NCBI GenBank assembly: GCA_963830485.1
Contig: CAWHNE010000029.1
Location: 62,001-126,000 of the forward strand
Reading direction: 5' to 3'
DNA: 64,000 bases
From: CAIWHR01 sp963830485
GTDB taxonomy: Bacteria; Pseudomonadota; Gammaproteobacteria; Burkholderiales; Casimicrobiaceae
The notes beneath the pieces were generated by a model, which saw only the letters and a program-made list of their open reading frames with translations, did not search any database and was not told the origin of the DNA. Below are positions 52,615-60,397 of this stretch, piece after piece. Each line of letters begins with the position of its first letter. Within the stretch, counting starts at the first letter, position 1. The position numbers were made by a program, and so were the translations under genes.

Positions 52615-55107
52615 GTGCGCGCCGTCGTCGGCGCGGAGACCTCGATGCCCGTCCTGCCTGCCGCGCTCGCCGCGTTCGCTGCCGGTGCGGTGCTGTTGCA
52701 ATGGCGGCCGGCGCTCCCGCCCGTCGCGCCGTGGATCGCCGCTGTCATGGTCGCTGGGTTCGCTGCGGGAGCGTTGCGCGCGGTCGCGCCGGGATCGATC
52801 GCCATCCGCGGTCTCGTCGCAGCGGTGGTCGCCGCCGGGGCCACCGCGCTCGGCTTCGGCTACGCGGCGTGGCGCGCCGAGATCCGCCTCGCCGACGCGC
52901 TCCCTCCGGCATGGGAAGGCGTCGACATCGCGCTCGTCGGCGTGATCGACGACCTGCCACAGTCCTCCGATCTCGGCGTGCGCTTCGCGCTCGCGGTCGA
53001 GCGTGTGGAGACGGCGAAGGCCGTCGTTCCGTCGCGGCTGTCGCTCGCCTGGTACGCGCCGCGGGCAAAAGACGGCGAGCGGGGCGAGGTGCCGGCCCTG
53101 GGTGCCGGCGAGCGCTGGCGGCTCGTGGTCCGGCTCAAGCGTCCGCACGGCACGGTCAATCCCCACGGCTTCGACGTCGAGGCGTGGCTGCTCGAAAACG
53201 GCTTTCGCGCGACAGGCTACGTACGCGACGCCGAGGCGAACGGGCGGCTCGCTGCATTTTCCGGACGCGCGACGGATTACGTGCAACGTGCGCGGGCCGC
53301 GGTGCGCGCGCGGATCGTCGCGGCTCTGCCGGGCGCGCCGTACGCCGGCGTGATCGTCGCGCTCGCGATCGGCGAGGAGCGGGCGATTCCCGAGGCGCAG
53401 TGGCGCATCTTCAACCGCACCGGCATCACCCATCTCATCAGCATCTCCGGCCTGCACGTGACCGTGTTCGCGGCACTCGCGGGAGGGCTCGCGTATCTGC
53501 TCGCGCGACGCAGCACGCGCCTCACCACGCGCGTTCCGGCGCACAAGGTCGCAGCACTCGTCGGCATCGCCGCGGCGACGCTCTACGTGCTGCTTGCCGG
53601 CGCGCAGGTTCCGGCGATGCGCACGCTCGTCATGCTGGTCGTGGCCGCGATCGGGCTCCTGCTCTCTCGCCCGGGCACCGCCGCGGTCGTCTGGTTGTGG
53701 TCGCTCGTCGCCGTGCTCGCGTGGGACCCTTGGGCCGGATTCGCGCCGGGATTCTGGCTCTCGTTCGGCGCGGTCGGGCTCCTGCTCTACGCGCACGCGG
53801 GAAGGCTGCGCAGTCCGCCGCCGCCCACACGCGCCGCCCGCGCCACGCGCGGGCTGCGCGCCGCCGCGCGAACGCAGATGCTGGTCACGATCGCGCTCGT
53901 GCCCGGAACGCTTGCGCTGTTCCAGCAGGTGTCCTTGATCTCACCCCTTGCCAACGCGCTGGCGATCCCCGCCATCACGTTCGTCGTCGTGCCGTTCGCG
54001 CTCCTCGGCATCGTCACCCCGGTGGCGCTGCCGTTCGAGGCCGCGCACGCGGTGTTCGCGGTGCTGATGGTGCCGCTCGAGGCGCTGGCGGGCGCGCCGG
54101 AGGCCGTGTGGCAGCAGCACGCGCCGCCGCCATGGGCCGTCGCCGTCGCGATCGCCGGCGTGGGCTGGCTGGCGGCGCCGCGCGGCGTCCCGGCGCGCGG
54201 CCTCGGGGTTCTCGCGTTTCTGCCGCTGGTCGTGGTCCGACCGCCGGCGCCGGCCCCCGGAACGGTTACGCTGACAGTGCTCGACGTGGGCCAGGGACTC
54301 GCCGTCGTCGTGCGCACGCACGCGCATGTGCTTCTTTACGACACGGGGCCGCGTTTCACCGACGAGTCCGACGCCGGCGGCCGGATCGTCGCGCCGTATC
54401 TGCGCGCCACAGGGACCCGGCGCCTGGACTCGATGATCGTCACCCACCAAGATACTGACCACAGCGGTGGGGCGCTGTCGATCCTGCAGACCGTGCCGGT
54501 GGACCGGCTCGTGTCGTCGCTGCCCGAGGACAATGCGATCCTCGCGCAACGCGCACGCGACGCCGGGGCTGCGGTCCGCTGCGTCGCCGGACAGCGGTGG
54601 GAGTGGGACGGCGTGCGCTTCGAGGTGCTGCAACCCGCGGCCGGACTCTACGAGGAGCCGCGCGTGAAGCCGAACGATCTCTCGTGCGTCGTCCGTATCG
54701 ATTCTGCGTACGGCAGCGTTCTCCTGACCGGTGACCTCGAGGCGCGCGGCGAGCTCGAACTCGTGCGTCACGATCCCGGGGCCCTCAGGTCCGACGTGCT
54801 GCTCGTGCCGCACCACGGCAGTCTCACGTCGTCGACACACGCGTTCATCGCCGCGGTGGCGCCGGAGATTGCTGTTTACACGCCGGGCTACCGCAACCGC
54901 TTCGGCCACCCGCGGCCGGCGGTCGTCGCGCGGTACGAGGCCGCAGGCGTCCGCAGCTATCGAACCGACTACGACGGCGCGCTGACGTTCACCTTCGCGC
55001 CGGGCGTCCCGCGGCAGCCGCGCGGCGAGCGCGAGCACGACCGGCGCTACTGGCGCGATGCGCCGGTGCGCGAGGCGGTATCACCGCCGGCCGCGATGCC
55101 GCGTTGA
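52615..55107 (+). CDS. comEC: DNA internalization / competence protein ComEC (Rec2)
   Basis: ComEC forms the inner-membrane channel for DNA uptake and is thought to degrade the second strand. It has 830 residues. Order of domains: N-terminal helices and an OB-like region with ALVGVIDDLPQSSDLGVRF; the competence core with ALAIGEERAIPEAQWRIFNRTGITHLISISGLHVT and the channel helices; and a C-terminal metallo-beta-lactamase-like domain with VLDVGQGLAVVV, MIVTHQDTDHSGG and LLVPHHGSLTSS. The DHSGG and HHGS metal motifs are intact, so the nuclease domain should be active. The GTG at 52615 is used; an internal ATG (residue 11) is an alternative. The type IV pilus genes at 14-24 kb could supply the uptake fibre. 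Confidence 0.96.
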   Translation: MRAVVGAETSMPVLPAALAAFAAGAVLLQWRPALPPVAPWIAAVMVAGFAAGALRAVAPGSIAIRGLVAAVVAAGATALGFGYAAWRAEIRLADALPPAWEGVDIALVGVIDDLPQSSDLGVRFALAVERVETAKAVVPSRLSLAWYAPRAKDGERGEVPALGAGERWRLVVRLKRPHGTVNPHGFDVEAWLLENGFRATGYVRDAEANGRLAAFSGRATDYVQRARAAVRARIVAALPGAPYAGVIVALAIGEERAIPEAQWRIFNRTGITHLISISGLHVTVFAALAGGLAYLLARRSTRLTTRVPAHKVAALVGIAAATLYVLLAGAQVPAMRTLVMLVVAAIGLLLSRPGTAAVVWLWSLVAVLAWDPWAGFAPGFWLSFGAVGLLLYAHAGRLRSPPPPTRAARATRGLRAAARTQMLVTIALVPGTLALFQQVSLISPLANALAIPAITFVVVPFALLGIVTPVALPFEAAHAVFAVLMVPLEALAGAPEAVWQQHAPPPWAVAVAIAGVGWLAAPRGVPARGLGVLAFLPLVVVRPPAPAPGTVTLTVLDVGQGLAVVVRTHAHVLLYDTGPRFTDESDAGGRIVAPYLRATGTRRLDSMIVTHQDTDHSGGALSILQTVPVDRLVSSLPEDNAILAQRARDAGAAVRCVAGQRWEWDGVRFEVLQPAAGLYEEPRVKPNDLSCVVRIDSAYGSVLLTGDLEARGELELVRHDPGALRSDVLLVPHHGSLTSSTHAFIAAVAPEIAVYTPGYRNRFGHPRPAVVARYEAAGVRSYRTDYDGALTFTFAPGVPRQPRGEREHDRRYWRDAPVREAVSPPAAMPR

Positions 55108-55142
55108 CCGCAGCCACGGCCCCTTCGTAGACTGCGGGCAGG

Positions 55143-56186
55143 ATGGCCATTCGTGCGTGCCGAGGTGCCGCCGTCGTCTCAGCATTGGTGTGGGGCGGCC
55201 TAGGTGTGCTGCAAGCTACGTCTCTGCTCGCACAGGACGCACCGAAGATGCGCGAATGGAAGCTCTCCGTCGCGGTCGGTCCCGCGTTCGCGCTCGGCCA
55301 GGCTGCGGACGCGTGGGCCAAGCGGATCGCCGAGCGCAGCGGCAGCACGATCGTGATCGCGCTCCATCCCGGCGCCTCGCTCGCGAACCGCGATCCGGAG
55401 CGCGAGTTCATCGCGTTGCGCGACGGCGCGGCGGATCTGGCCGTCGGCTCGACACTCTACTGGTCGGCACAAGTCGAGCCGCTCGCCGTCGCGGGTCTGC
55501 CGTGGCTCGCGCCGGAGCCGCGGCAGCTCGCGCTCCTCGCAACGGGCGAAGTCAAGGACCGCTTGTTCGCGGCGGTCGAGGCGGCCGGTGCGGTTCCGCT
55601 CGCGCTCGCGCCGCTCGGCCATCGTGCGATAGCGGCGCGCCCCAAGGCAGTCCGTAGCCCCGACGACCTGCGCGGCCTCCGGATACGAATCGGCGGGACG
55701 CGCTATCTCGTTGACTTCTACGCGGGGCTCGGGGCGCAGCCGCACGCGATGTCGTTCGCCGACGCGGCCACCGCGTTCCGGGCGGGCACGCTCGACGCGC
55801 AGGAGGGCCCGATCGCGGCGATGGTCGCGGCACGCGTCGACACGCTCGGGCCCCGGCACGTCACGCTGTGGGGCGCAGTGGCGGAGCTCGCGGTATTTGC
55901 GGTCAATCGCGCGGCGTGGGACGGCTGGAGCGCGGACGTGCGCGCGCAGGTTGCCGCCGCGGCGCGGGACGCGGCCGGCGAACTCGCGCAGATCGCGCTG
56001 CGCGAAGAGCAGGCGGCGCTCGCGACCTTGAGGAGTCGCGACGCCGATCTCCTGCGCCTCACGGCGAGTGGAACGGCCGCGTTCGCGGCGGCAGCGCGGC
56101 CGACGTACGACAAGTGGGCCGCCGTCGCGGGCACGGAACTCGTGCGCGCGGCGGAGCGCGCGGTCGCAGCGGCGCCGCGGCCCTGA
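55143..56186 (+). CDS. TRAP-type periplasmic solute receptor (DctP family), orphan
   Basis: A 347-residue receptor distinct from the one at 3.0 kb. A signal peptide is followed by EWKLSVAVGPAFALGQAADAWAKRI, then RDGAADLAVGSTLYWSAQVEPLAVAGLPWLAP. The DctP core segment VRSPDDLRGLRIRIGGTRYLVDFYAGLGAQPHAMSFADAATAFRAGTLDAQEGP is clear. The C-terminal helix region lies before AERAVAAAPRP. No dctQ or dctM gene is nearby, so it is an orphan or uses membrane subunits encoded elsewhere. It follows comEC by 35 bases with no functional link. Repeat block E starts after its stop. Confidence 0.85.
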   Translation: MAIRACRGAAVVSALVWGGLGVLQATSLLAQDAPKMREWKLSVAVGPAFALGQAADAWAKRIAERSGSTIVIALHPGASLANRDPEREFIALRDGAADLAVGSTLYWSAQVEPLAVAGLPWLAPEPRQLALLATGEVKDRLFAAVEAAGAVPLALAPLGHRAIAARPKAVRSPDDLRGLRIRIGGTRYLVDFYAGLGAQPHAMSFADAATAFRAGTLDAQEGPIAAMVAARVDTLGPRHVTLWGAVAELAVFAVNRAAWDGWSADVRAQVAAAARDAAGELAQIALREEQAALATLRSRDADLLRLTASGTAAFAAAARPTYDKWAAVAGTELVRAAERAVAAAPRP

Positions 56187-56348
56187 GCAGCGCCGCGAGC
56201 GGCGGAGCGGGGGAACGCGCGAGCGGGCGAGCAGGGGCCCCACGCCGCGAAGCGGCTAGGGGATGTGAGCAATCGCGAGTCGCGTTCGGAGGCCGACGGC
56301 AGGGCCCGCGCAAGACTTGGCGGTGCGGAGGCCGAACCGAGCGCGGTG
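56187..56348. repeat. Intergenic repeat block E
   Basis: A 162-base gap between convergent genes. It contains GGCGAGCAGGGGCCCC as in block A, then a hairpin (GCCGC 56244-56248, GAA, GCGGC 56252-56256) enclosed by CCCC and GGGG. It continues with GATGTGAGCAATCGCGAGTCGC and ends in GCGGTGCGGAGGCCGAACC. The order of parts is the same as in blocks A and B, while the stem sequence differs. It supports a conserved structure rather than a conserved sequence. Confidence 0.8.
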
Positions 56349-57332
56349 TCACGCGACGAAACGGCCGAGCCGCACCGCGGTCTCGCCCTGCTTCGGCCGC
56401 CGCGTCGGCATGATCAGCACGCAGTCGTCGTATGGCGTGCGGATCTCCGCACCGCCGTCGCGTGCGAGCACCGTGTTCGCCGCGGGCACCACCGCGAGAC
56501 CGTGCACCGGAAGGGCGAACGCGAACGCATCGGTTGCGATCGTCACGACGTCGGTCACCTCGATCACCTTCTGCGCTGGCATCGGCAGCGGCTCCAGGTG
56601 CGCATCAAGGAAGTCCGGGCCGGCCATGCCGAAATGCCGCAGAAATCGCAGCGCGGACTGCCGGGCGACGTCTGGCGCAGCGCTCTCCCAGTGCTGACCG
56701 CACTCGAGCAGGAGCGCGTTGCGCGGATCGGCCGGATCGTCGAAGAACGCGTAATCGCGCAGTCGGCGGCCGGCCGCGTGGCCGCCGTCGACAACGACGT
56801 GCTCCGGCATGCCGAGCGCACGCGCGAGCTCGACGCCTTTGCGCTGGCGTCCGGCCATCGCGAGCGGCGCGCAGGGATCCGTCATCGAGTGCAGGTCGAG
56901 CAGGTAGTCGGTGCGGTCGTAAAGCGGCCGGAGCTCGCGCGCTCGCTCGAGGTCGGCGCTCGTGTGCGGACCGTCCAGCACGACCTCATCCCATAGCCGG
57001 TTGAAGTCCTCGTCGATGCAGCGCGAGGCGAACGGATCGGCCGGATCGAACGTGCGATAGGCTGCGAAGTTGGCAAAGCACACGGAGAGGCTGCCGCGCA
57101 ATGGGCGAAAGCCCGTGCCGAGCAGCCAGTCGAGCGCAATCGCGCCGCAGACCTCGTTGCCGTGCGTGAGCGCTTGCAGGAGCACGTGGGGGCCGGCGCG
57201 CGCGGACTCGAACGTCCACGTGTAGGGCAGACCGGCATTGCCGGCGGACCAGCGGTCGAGGTCGGGAAACGCGACCTCGATGGGCGGCACGCAGTCGCTC
57301 TCGAGCGCGCGGAACCCGCGGGAAGCGTCCAT
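56349..57332 (-). CDS. Succinylglutamate desuccinylase/aspartoacylase-family zinc hydrolase
   Basis: A 327-residue M14-related deacylase. ALTHGNEVCGAIALDWLL contains the H-x-x-E zinc motif, and YLLDLHSMTDPCAP supplies the third ligand His. CIDEDFNRLWDEVV matches the arginine/asparagine substrate region. The LLECGQHWES block is the conserved active-site Glu region. Enzymes of this family remove acyl groups from amino acids (N-acetylaspartate, N-succinylglutamate). It lies 14 bases after argE on the same strand, so the two probably form an operon for releasing amino acids from N-acyl conjugates. The precise substrate is not known. Confidence 0.82.
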   Translation of the reverse strand: MDASRGFRALESDCVPPIEVAFPDLDRWSAGNAGLPYTWTFESARAGPHVLLQALTHGNEVCGAIALDWLLGTGFRPLRGSLSVCFANFAAYRTFDPADPFASRCIDEDFNRLWDEVVLDGPHTSADLERARELRPLYDRTDYLLDLHSMTDPCAPLAMAGRQRKGVELARALGMPEHVVVDGGHAAGRRLRDYAFFDDPADPRNALLLECGQHWESAAPDVARQSALRFLRHFGMAGPDFLDAHLEPLPMPAQKVIEVTDVVTIATDAFAFALPVHGLAVVPAANTVLARDGGAEIRTPYDDCVLIMPTRRPKQGETAVRLGRFVA

Positions 57333-57346
57333 CGTTGGCGCGGTTT

Positions 57347-58567
57347 CTAGGCGACGCAGACGCGGTCGGCAAGCCGGCGCATGAACGCCTCGCAGCGCGC
57401 GAGTTGGTCCACGCTTACCCACTCGTTCGGCTGATGCGCCTGCGCGATGTGGCCGGGCCCGCAGATGATCGCCGGAACCCCGGCTGCGTGAAAGAGCGAG
57501 GCCTCGGTACCGAACGACACCTTGCCGTGGCCGTCGCTGCCGCTGCAGATGCGGCCCCACTCGGCGATCGTGCTCTCGCCGTGCGTATCGAACCCCGGCA
57601 TCGACGAGAGCGCTTCGAACTCGATGCCAGTGTCCGCGGCCACCTTGCGCATTGCGGGAACGAAGCGTTGCGCATACGCCTCGACCTCGGCGAAGAGCTC
57701 GTCCGGATCGTCGAATGGCAGGTGCCGGATTTCGAAATCGAACGAGCAGTCGCGCGGCACGATGTTGAGCGCCGTGCCGCCGCGGATCACGCCGGTGTGG
57801 ACCGTCGTGTAGGGAACGTCGTACGCGGGGTCGAACGCGCCGTTGTCGCGGAACGCGCGCGCCATGCCTGTCAGATAGGTGACGATCTCGCAGGCGATCT
57901 GCACCGCGTTCACACCCAGCGGGGTCAGGGACGAATGCGCCTCGAAGCCCCGCACGCGGCAGCGCCAGCTTTTCTTGCCCTTGTGCGCGACGACGAGCTC
58001 CATCCCCGTAGGCTCGCCGACGATGCAACCGAGCGGTGCGACGCGTTGCCGGTCAAGATCGGCGATCAGGCGGCGCACGCCGACGCATCCGACCTCCTCG
58101 TCGTAGGAGAGCGCAAAATGGATGGGTCGCTTCAACCCGCGGCGCAGGAACTCCGGGACGAGCGCGAGTCCCGTCGCCGAAAAGCTTTTCATGTCGGTGA
58201 CCCCACGGCCGTGGATGCAGTCGCCGACGCGCGTCGCTTCGAACGGTTTCGTGTCCCAGGCCTGTCCGTCGACGGGAACCACGTCGGTGTGGCCGGACAG
58301 CACGATGCCGCCCTGCGTCGCGTTGCCGTCCTGTGCCGGCAGGGTCGCGAACAGGTTCGCCTTGCGCCGGTCGTCGTCGAACGTCAACGTGGATGCGACG
58401 CCGTGCGAGGCGAGGTAGGCGATCACCCAGTCGATCAGCGCGAGATTGGAGTCGCGGCTCGTCGTGTCGAAGGCGACGAGCGTGCGGATCAGCGGCCACG
58501 CGACGAGCTCCTGAGCGCTCACCGCGGGCCCGGGACGCGCGGCGGTGAGCGTGGCGGGAGCGTTCAT
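57347..58567 (-). CDS. argE: Acetylornithine deacetylase (ArgE, M20 peptidase family)
   Basis: A 406-residue M20 zinc enzyme that removes the acetyl group from N-acetylornithine in arginine biosynthesis. FDTTSRDSNLALIDWVIAYLASHG, the metal motif VLSGHTDVVPVDGQAWDTKPFEA, the GRGVTDMKSF block and HFALSYDEEVGCVGVRRL (catalytic EE) are all present. GEPTGMELVVAHKGKKSW and GPGHIAQAHQPNEWVSVDQL complete the ArgE pattern. The ATG at 58567 is chosen from the sequence start and spacing to a strong promoter. It is followed on the same strand by the acylase-family gene. Confidence 0.92.
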   Translation of the reverse strand: MNAPATLTAARPGPAVSAQELVAWPLIRTLVAFDTTSRDSNLALIDWVIAYLASHGVASTLTFDDDRRKANLFATLPAQDGNATQGGIVLSGHTDVVPVDGQAWDTKPFEATRVGDCIHGRGVTDMKSFSATGLALVPEFLRRGLKRPIHFALSYDEEVGCVGVRRLIADLDRQRVAPLGCIVGEPTGMELVVAHKGKKSWRCRVRGFEAHSSLTPLGVNAVQIACEIVTYLTGMARAFRDNGAFDPAYDVPYTTVHTGVIRGGTALNIVPRDCSFDFEIRHLPFDDPDELFAEVEAYAQRFVPAMRKVAADTGIEFEALSSMPGFDTHGESTIAEWGRICSGSDGHGKVSFGTEASLFHAAGVPAIICGPGHIAQAHQPNEWVSVDQLARCEAFMRRLADRVCVA

Positions 58568-58615
58568 GGCAAGTCCGGCGCGCGCGAGCGGCAGTGGCGC
58601 GGCGACGGAAGGGGC

Positions 58616-58644
58616 AGGATAGGGAGCACGGGAAGCACTGTCAA
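58616..58644 (-). promoter_or_regulatory. argE promoter in the divergent argE-dehydrogenase gap
   Basis: On the minus strand TTGACA (58644-58639) and TATCCT (58621-58616) are separated by 17 bases, about 49 bases before the argE start. The same hexamer read on the plus strand (TGTCAA) lies 18 bases before GATAAT (58663-58668), which could serve the divergent dehydrogenase gene. No ARG-box-like dyad was recognised. Confidence 0.6.
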
Positions 58645-58740
58645 ATCGGACACCGGCAAGGCGATAATGGTTCGCGGGTGCGCGGCGGTCGCGCCGCGAC
58701 GGGGAGGGGACCGAGTGCAGACGACGTTGAAAGATTCTCA

Positions 58741-59850
58741 ATGCGGATGAGGCGCGCGACGGCGGGCGTCCTCGCGGGATTCGCGTGCGCGGCCTGCGGG
58801 GAGTCGACGCTCCCGGTCGAGACGATCCGATTGCCGCCGGGCTTCTCGATCGAGGTCGTCGCGCGCGTGCCGAATGCCCGCGCGATGACCTGGGGCGCGA
58901 ACGGCACGCTCTTCGTCGGCTCGACCGGGGCGGGCAAGGTCTACGCGCTGTCGCTGCCGCCACCCGGCGCGAAGGGCGAAGCTGCCATCACGGTTATCGC
59001 GTCCGGGCTCGCGGAGCCTGCGGGTGTGGCGTTTCGCGGCGGCGCGCTCTACGTGTCCGCGATCGACCGCATCCTGCGCTTCGACGACATCGAGCGGCGC
59101 GTCGCCGACCCGCCGAAGCCGGTCGTCGTGACCGACCGCTTCCCGAGCGACCGCCACCACGGTCGCAAGTTCATCGCGTTCGGTCCGGACGGCAAGCTCT
59201 ACGTCAACGTCGGCGCGCCGTGCAACGTCTGCGAGCCCGATCCCGCGCGCTACGCGAACATCACGCGGATGAACCCCGACGGCAGCGGCTTCGAGGTCTT
59301 CGCCAAGGGAGAGCGCAACTCCGTGGGATTCGACTGGGATCCGCGCACGCGCGACCTCTGGTTCACCGTCAACGGCCGCGACTGGCTCGGCGACGATTCA
59401 CCGCCGGACACCCTCAACCACGCACCGAGGGCCGGACTCGATTTCGGTTTTCCCTACTGCCATGCGGGCACGATCGTCGATCCCGAATTCGGGAGCAAGC
59501 GCGCGTGCAGCGAATTCACGCCGCCCGCGCAGACGCTCGGGCCGCACGTCGCGGCGCTGGGCATGCGTTTCTACACGGGGACCCAATTCCCCCAGCGCTA
59601 TCGCGAGCAGGTCTTCATCGCCGAACACGGCTCGTGGAACCGCGCGAGGAAGATCGGCTATCGCGTCACGCTGGTGACGCTCGACGAGCGCCGACGGGCG
59701 ATCGGCTACGAGCCGTTCGCCGAAGGCTGGCTCTCGGGTGAGCAGGCGTGGGGCCGTCCGGCCGACGTGCTCGTCGCGCCGGACGGCTCGCTGCTCGTTT
59801 CAGACGACCTGGCGGGGGCGGTGTATCGGATCCGCTACCGTTCTCAATAG
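58741..59850 (+). CDS. PQQ-dependent sugar/sorbosone dehydrogenase-like lipoprotein
   Basis: A 369-residue exported beta-propeller related to soluble aldose and L-sorbosone dehydrogenases. The ATG at 58741 gives a signal (MRRATAGVLAGFACAACGES) whose cysteine could be lipidated. Landmarks are LPPGFSIEVVARVPNARAM, VTDRFPSDRHHGRKFIAFGPDGKLYVNVGAPCNVCEPDPARYANI, GERNSVGFDWDPRTRDLWFTVNGRDWLGDD and EHGSWNRARKIGYRV, all standard for the family. The RHHGRK segment is where the catalytic base and PQQ contacts lie in related enzymes. No pqq biosynthesis genes are in the window. Its 3' end overlaps the next gene, which is on the other strand. Confidence 0.85.
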   Translation: MRMRRATAGVLAGFACAACGESTLPVETIRLPPGFSIEVVARVPNARAMTWGANGTLFVGSTGAGKVYALSLPPPGAKGEAAITVIASGLAEPAGVAFRGGALYVSAIDRILRFDDIERRVADPPKPVVVTDRFPSDRHHGRKFIAFGPDGKLYVNVGAPCNVCEPDPARYANITRMNPDGSGFEVFAKGERNSVGFDWDPRTRDLWFTVNGRDWLGDDSPPDTLNHAPRAGLDFGFPYCHAGTIVDPEFGSKRACSEFTPPAQTLGPHVAALGMRFYTGTQFPQRYREQVFIAEHGSWNRARKIGYRVTLVTLDERRRAIGYEPFAEGWLSGEQAWGRPADVLVAPDGSLLVSDDLAGAVYRIRYRSQ

Positions 59851-60185
59851 CGGTAGCCGTCGTCGTAACCGTAGTACGGCCTGGGCGCGACGTAGACCGG
59901 GCGGGGCGCAACGTAGACCGGACGGGGCGCGACATAGACGGGCGCGGGATAGACGATCGGCGCCGGAACGACCACCGGCCGGTACCACGGCCGGTAATAG
60001 CCATGACGGTATCCGTACCCCCGGTACCCATTGCCGCCCCAGTAGCCCGGCTGGCCGGCGGAAACGGCGAATCCGGGTCCTCCGATCGACACGCCCCACG
60101 CGACATTGCTCGCGGAAGCCGGAGGGGCGAACGCGGCCGCGGCGGCGACCACGGCGGCGGCGGTGACGGCAGCGATGCGTTTCAT
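59844..60185 (-). CDS. Small secreted Tyr/Pro-rich protein with VYVAPRP repeats
   Basis: A 113-residue exported protein of unknown function. The signal peptide (KRIAAVTAAAVVAAAAAFAPPASAS) is followed by a Gly/Tyr-rich stretch (GYWGGNGYRGYGYRHGYY). Three perfect tandem heptads VYVAPRP are then encoded by a 21-base DNA repeat, and the protein ends in PYYGYDDGYRY. Similar low-complexity YxxG/PVY proteins are common in betaproteobacteria and are thought to sit in the periplasm or cell surface. The last seven bases overlap the end of the dehydrogenase gene tail to tail. Confidence 0.7.
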   Translation of the reverse strand: MKRIAAVTAAAVVAAAAAFAPPASASNVAWGVSIGGPGFAVSAGQPGYWGGNGYRGYGYRHGYYRPWYRPVVVPAPIVYPAPVYVAPRPVYVAPRPVYVAPRPYYGYDDGYRY

Positions 60186-60346
60186 GGTCTCTCCTTCGGT
60201 AACGGTCCGGCGCCGCAGTGATTCAGGCGGAATGCCGGTCTCGTGCTCCCGTCAACGCGGTTCGGCCGCGGGTGGTTGACGCCGTTACATCCGGACACAA
60301 TCCTGCCGGCGCCGGGCGCGGTCGCGCGTTGCGAACCCAAATATGC

Positions 60347-60372
60347 GAAGGGCCACCCGCGGGTGGCCCTTC
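60347..60372 (-). terminator. Perfect 12-bp-stem hairpin, probable terminator of the S8 protease gene
   Basis: GAAGGGCCACCC, two bases, then GGGTGGCCCTTC form a perfect hairpin 25 bases after the protease stop on the minus strand. The sequence after it on that strand, GCATATTTGGG, has only a short T-rich tail. Being symmetric, it could also end transcripts from the plus strand. The rest of the 60186-60397 gap shows nothing further that I can name. Confidence 0.75.
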
Positions 60373-60397
60373 GTCCCATCAGCAGCGATTCACGGTG

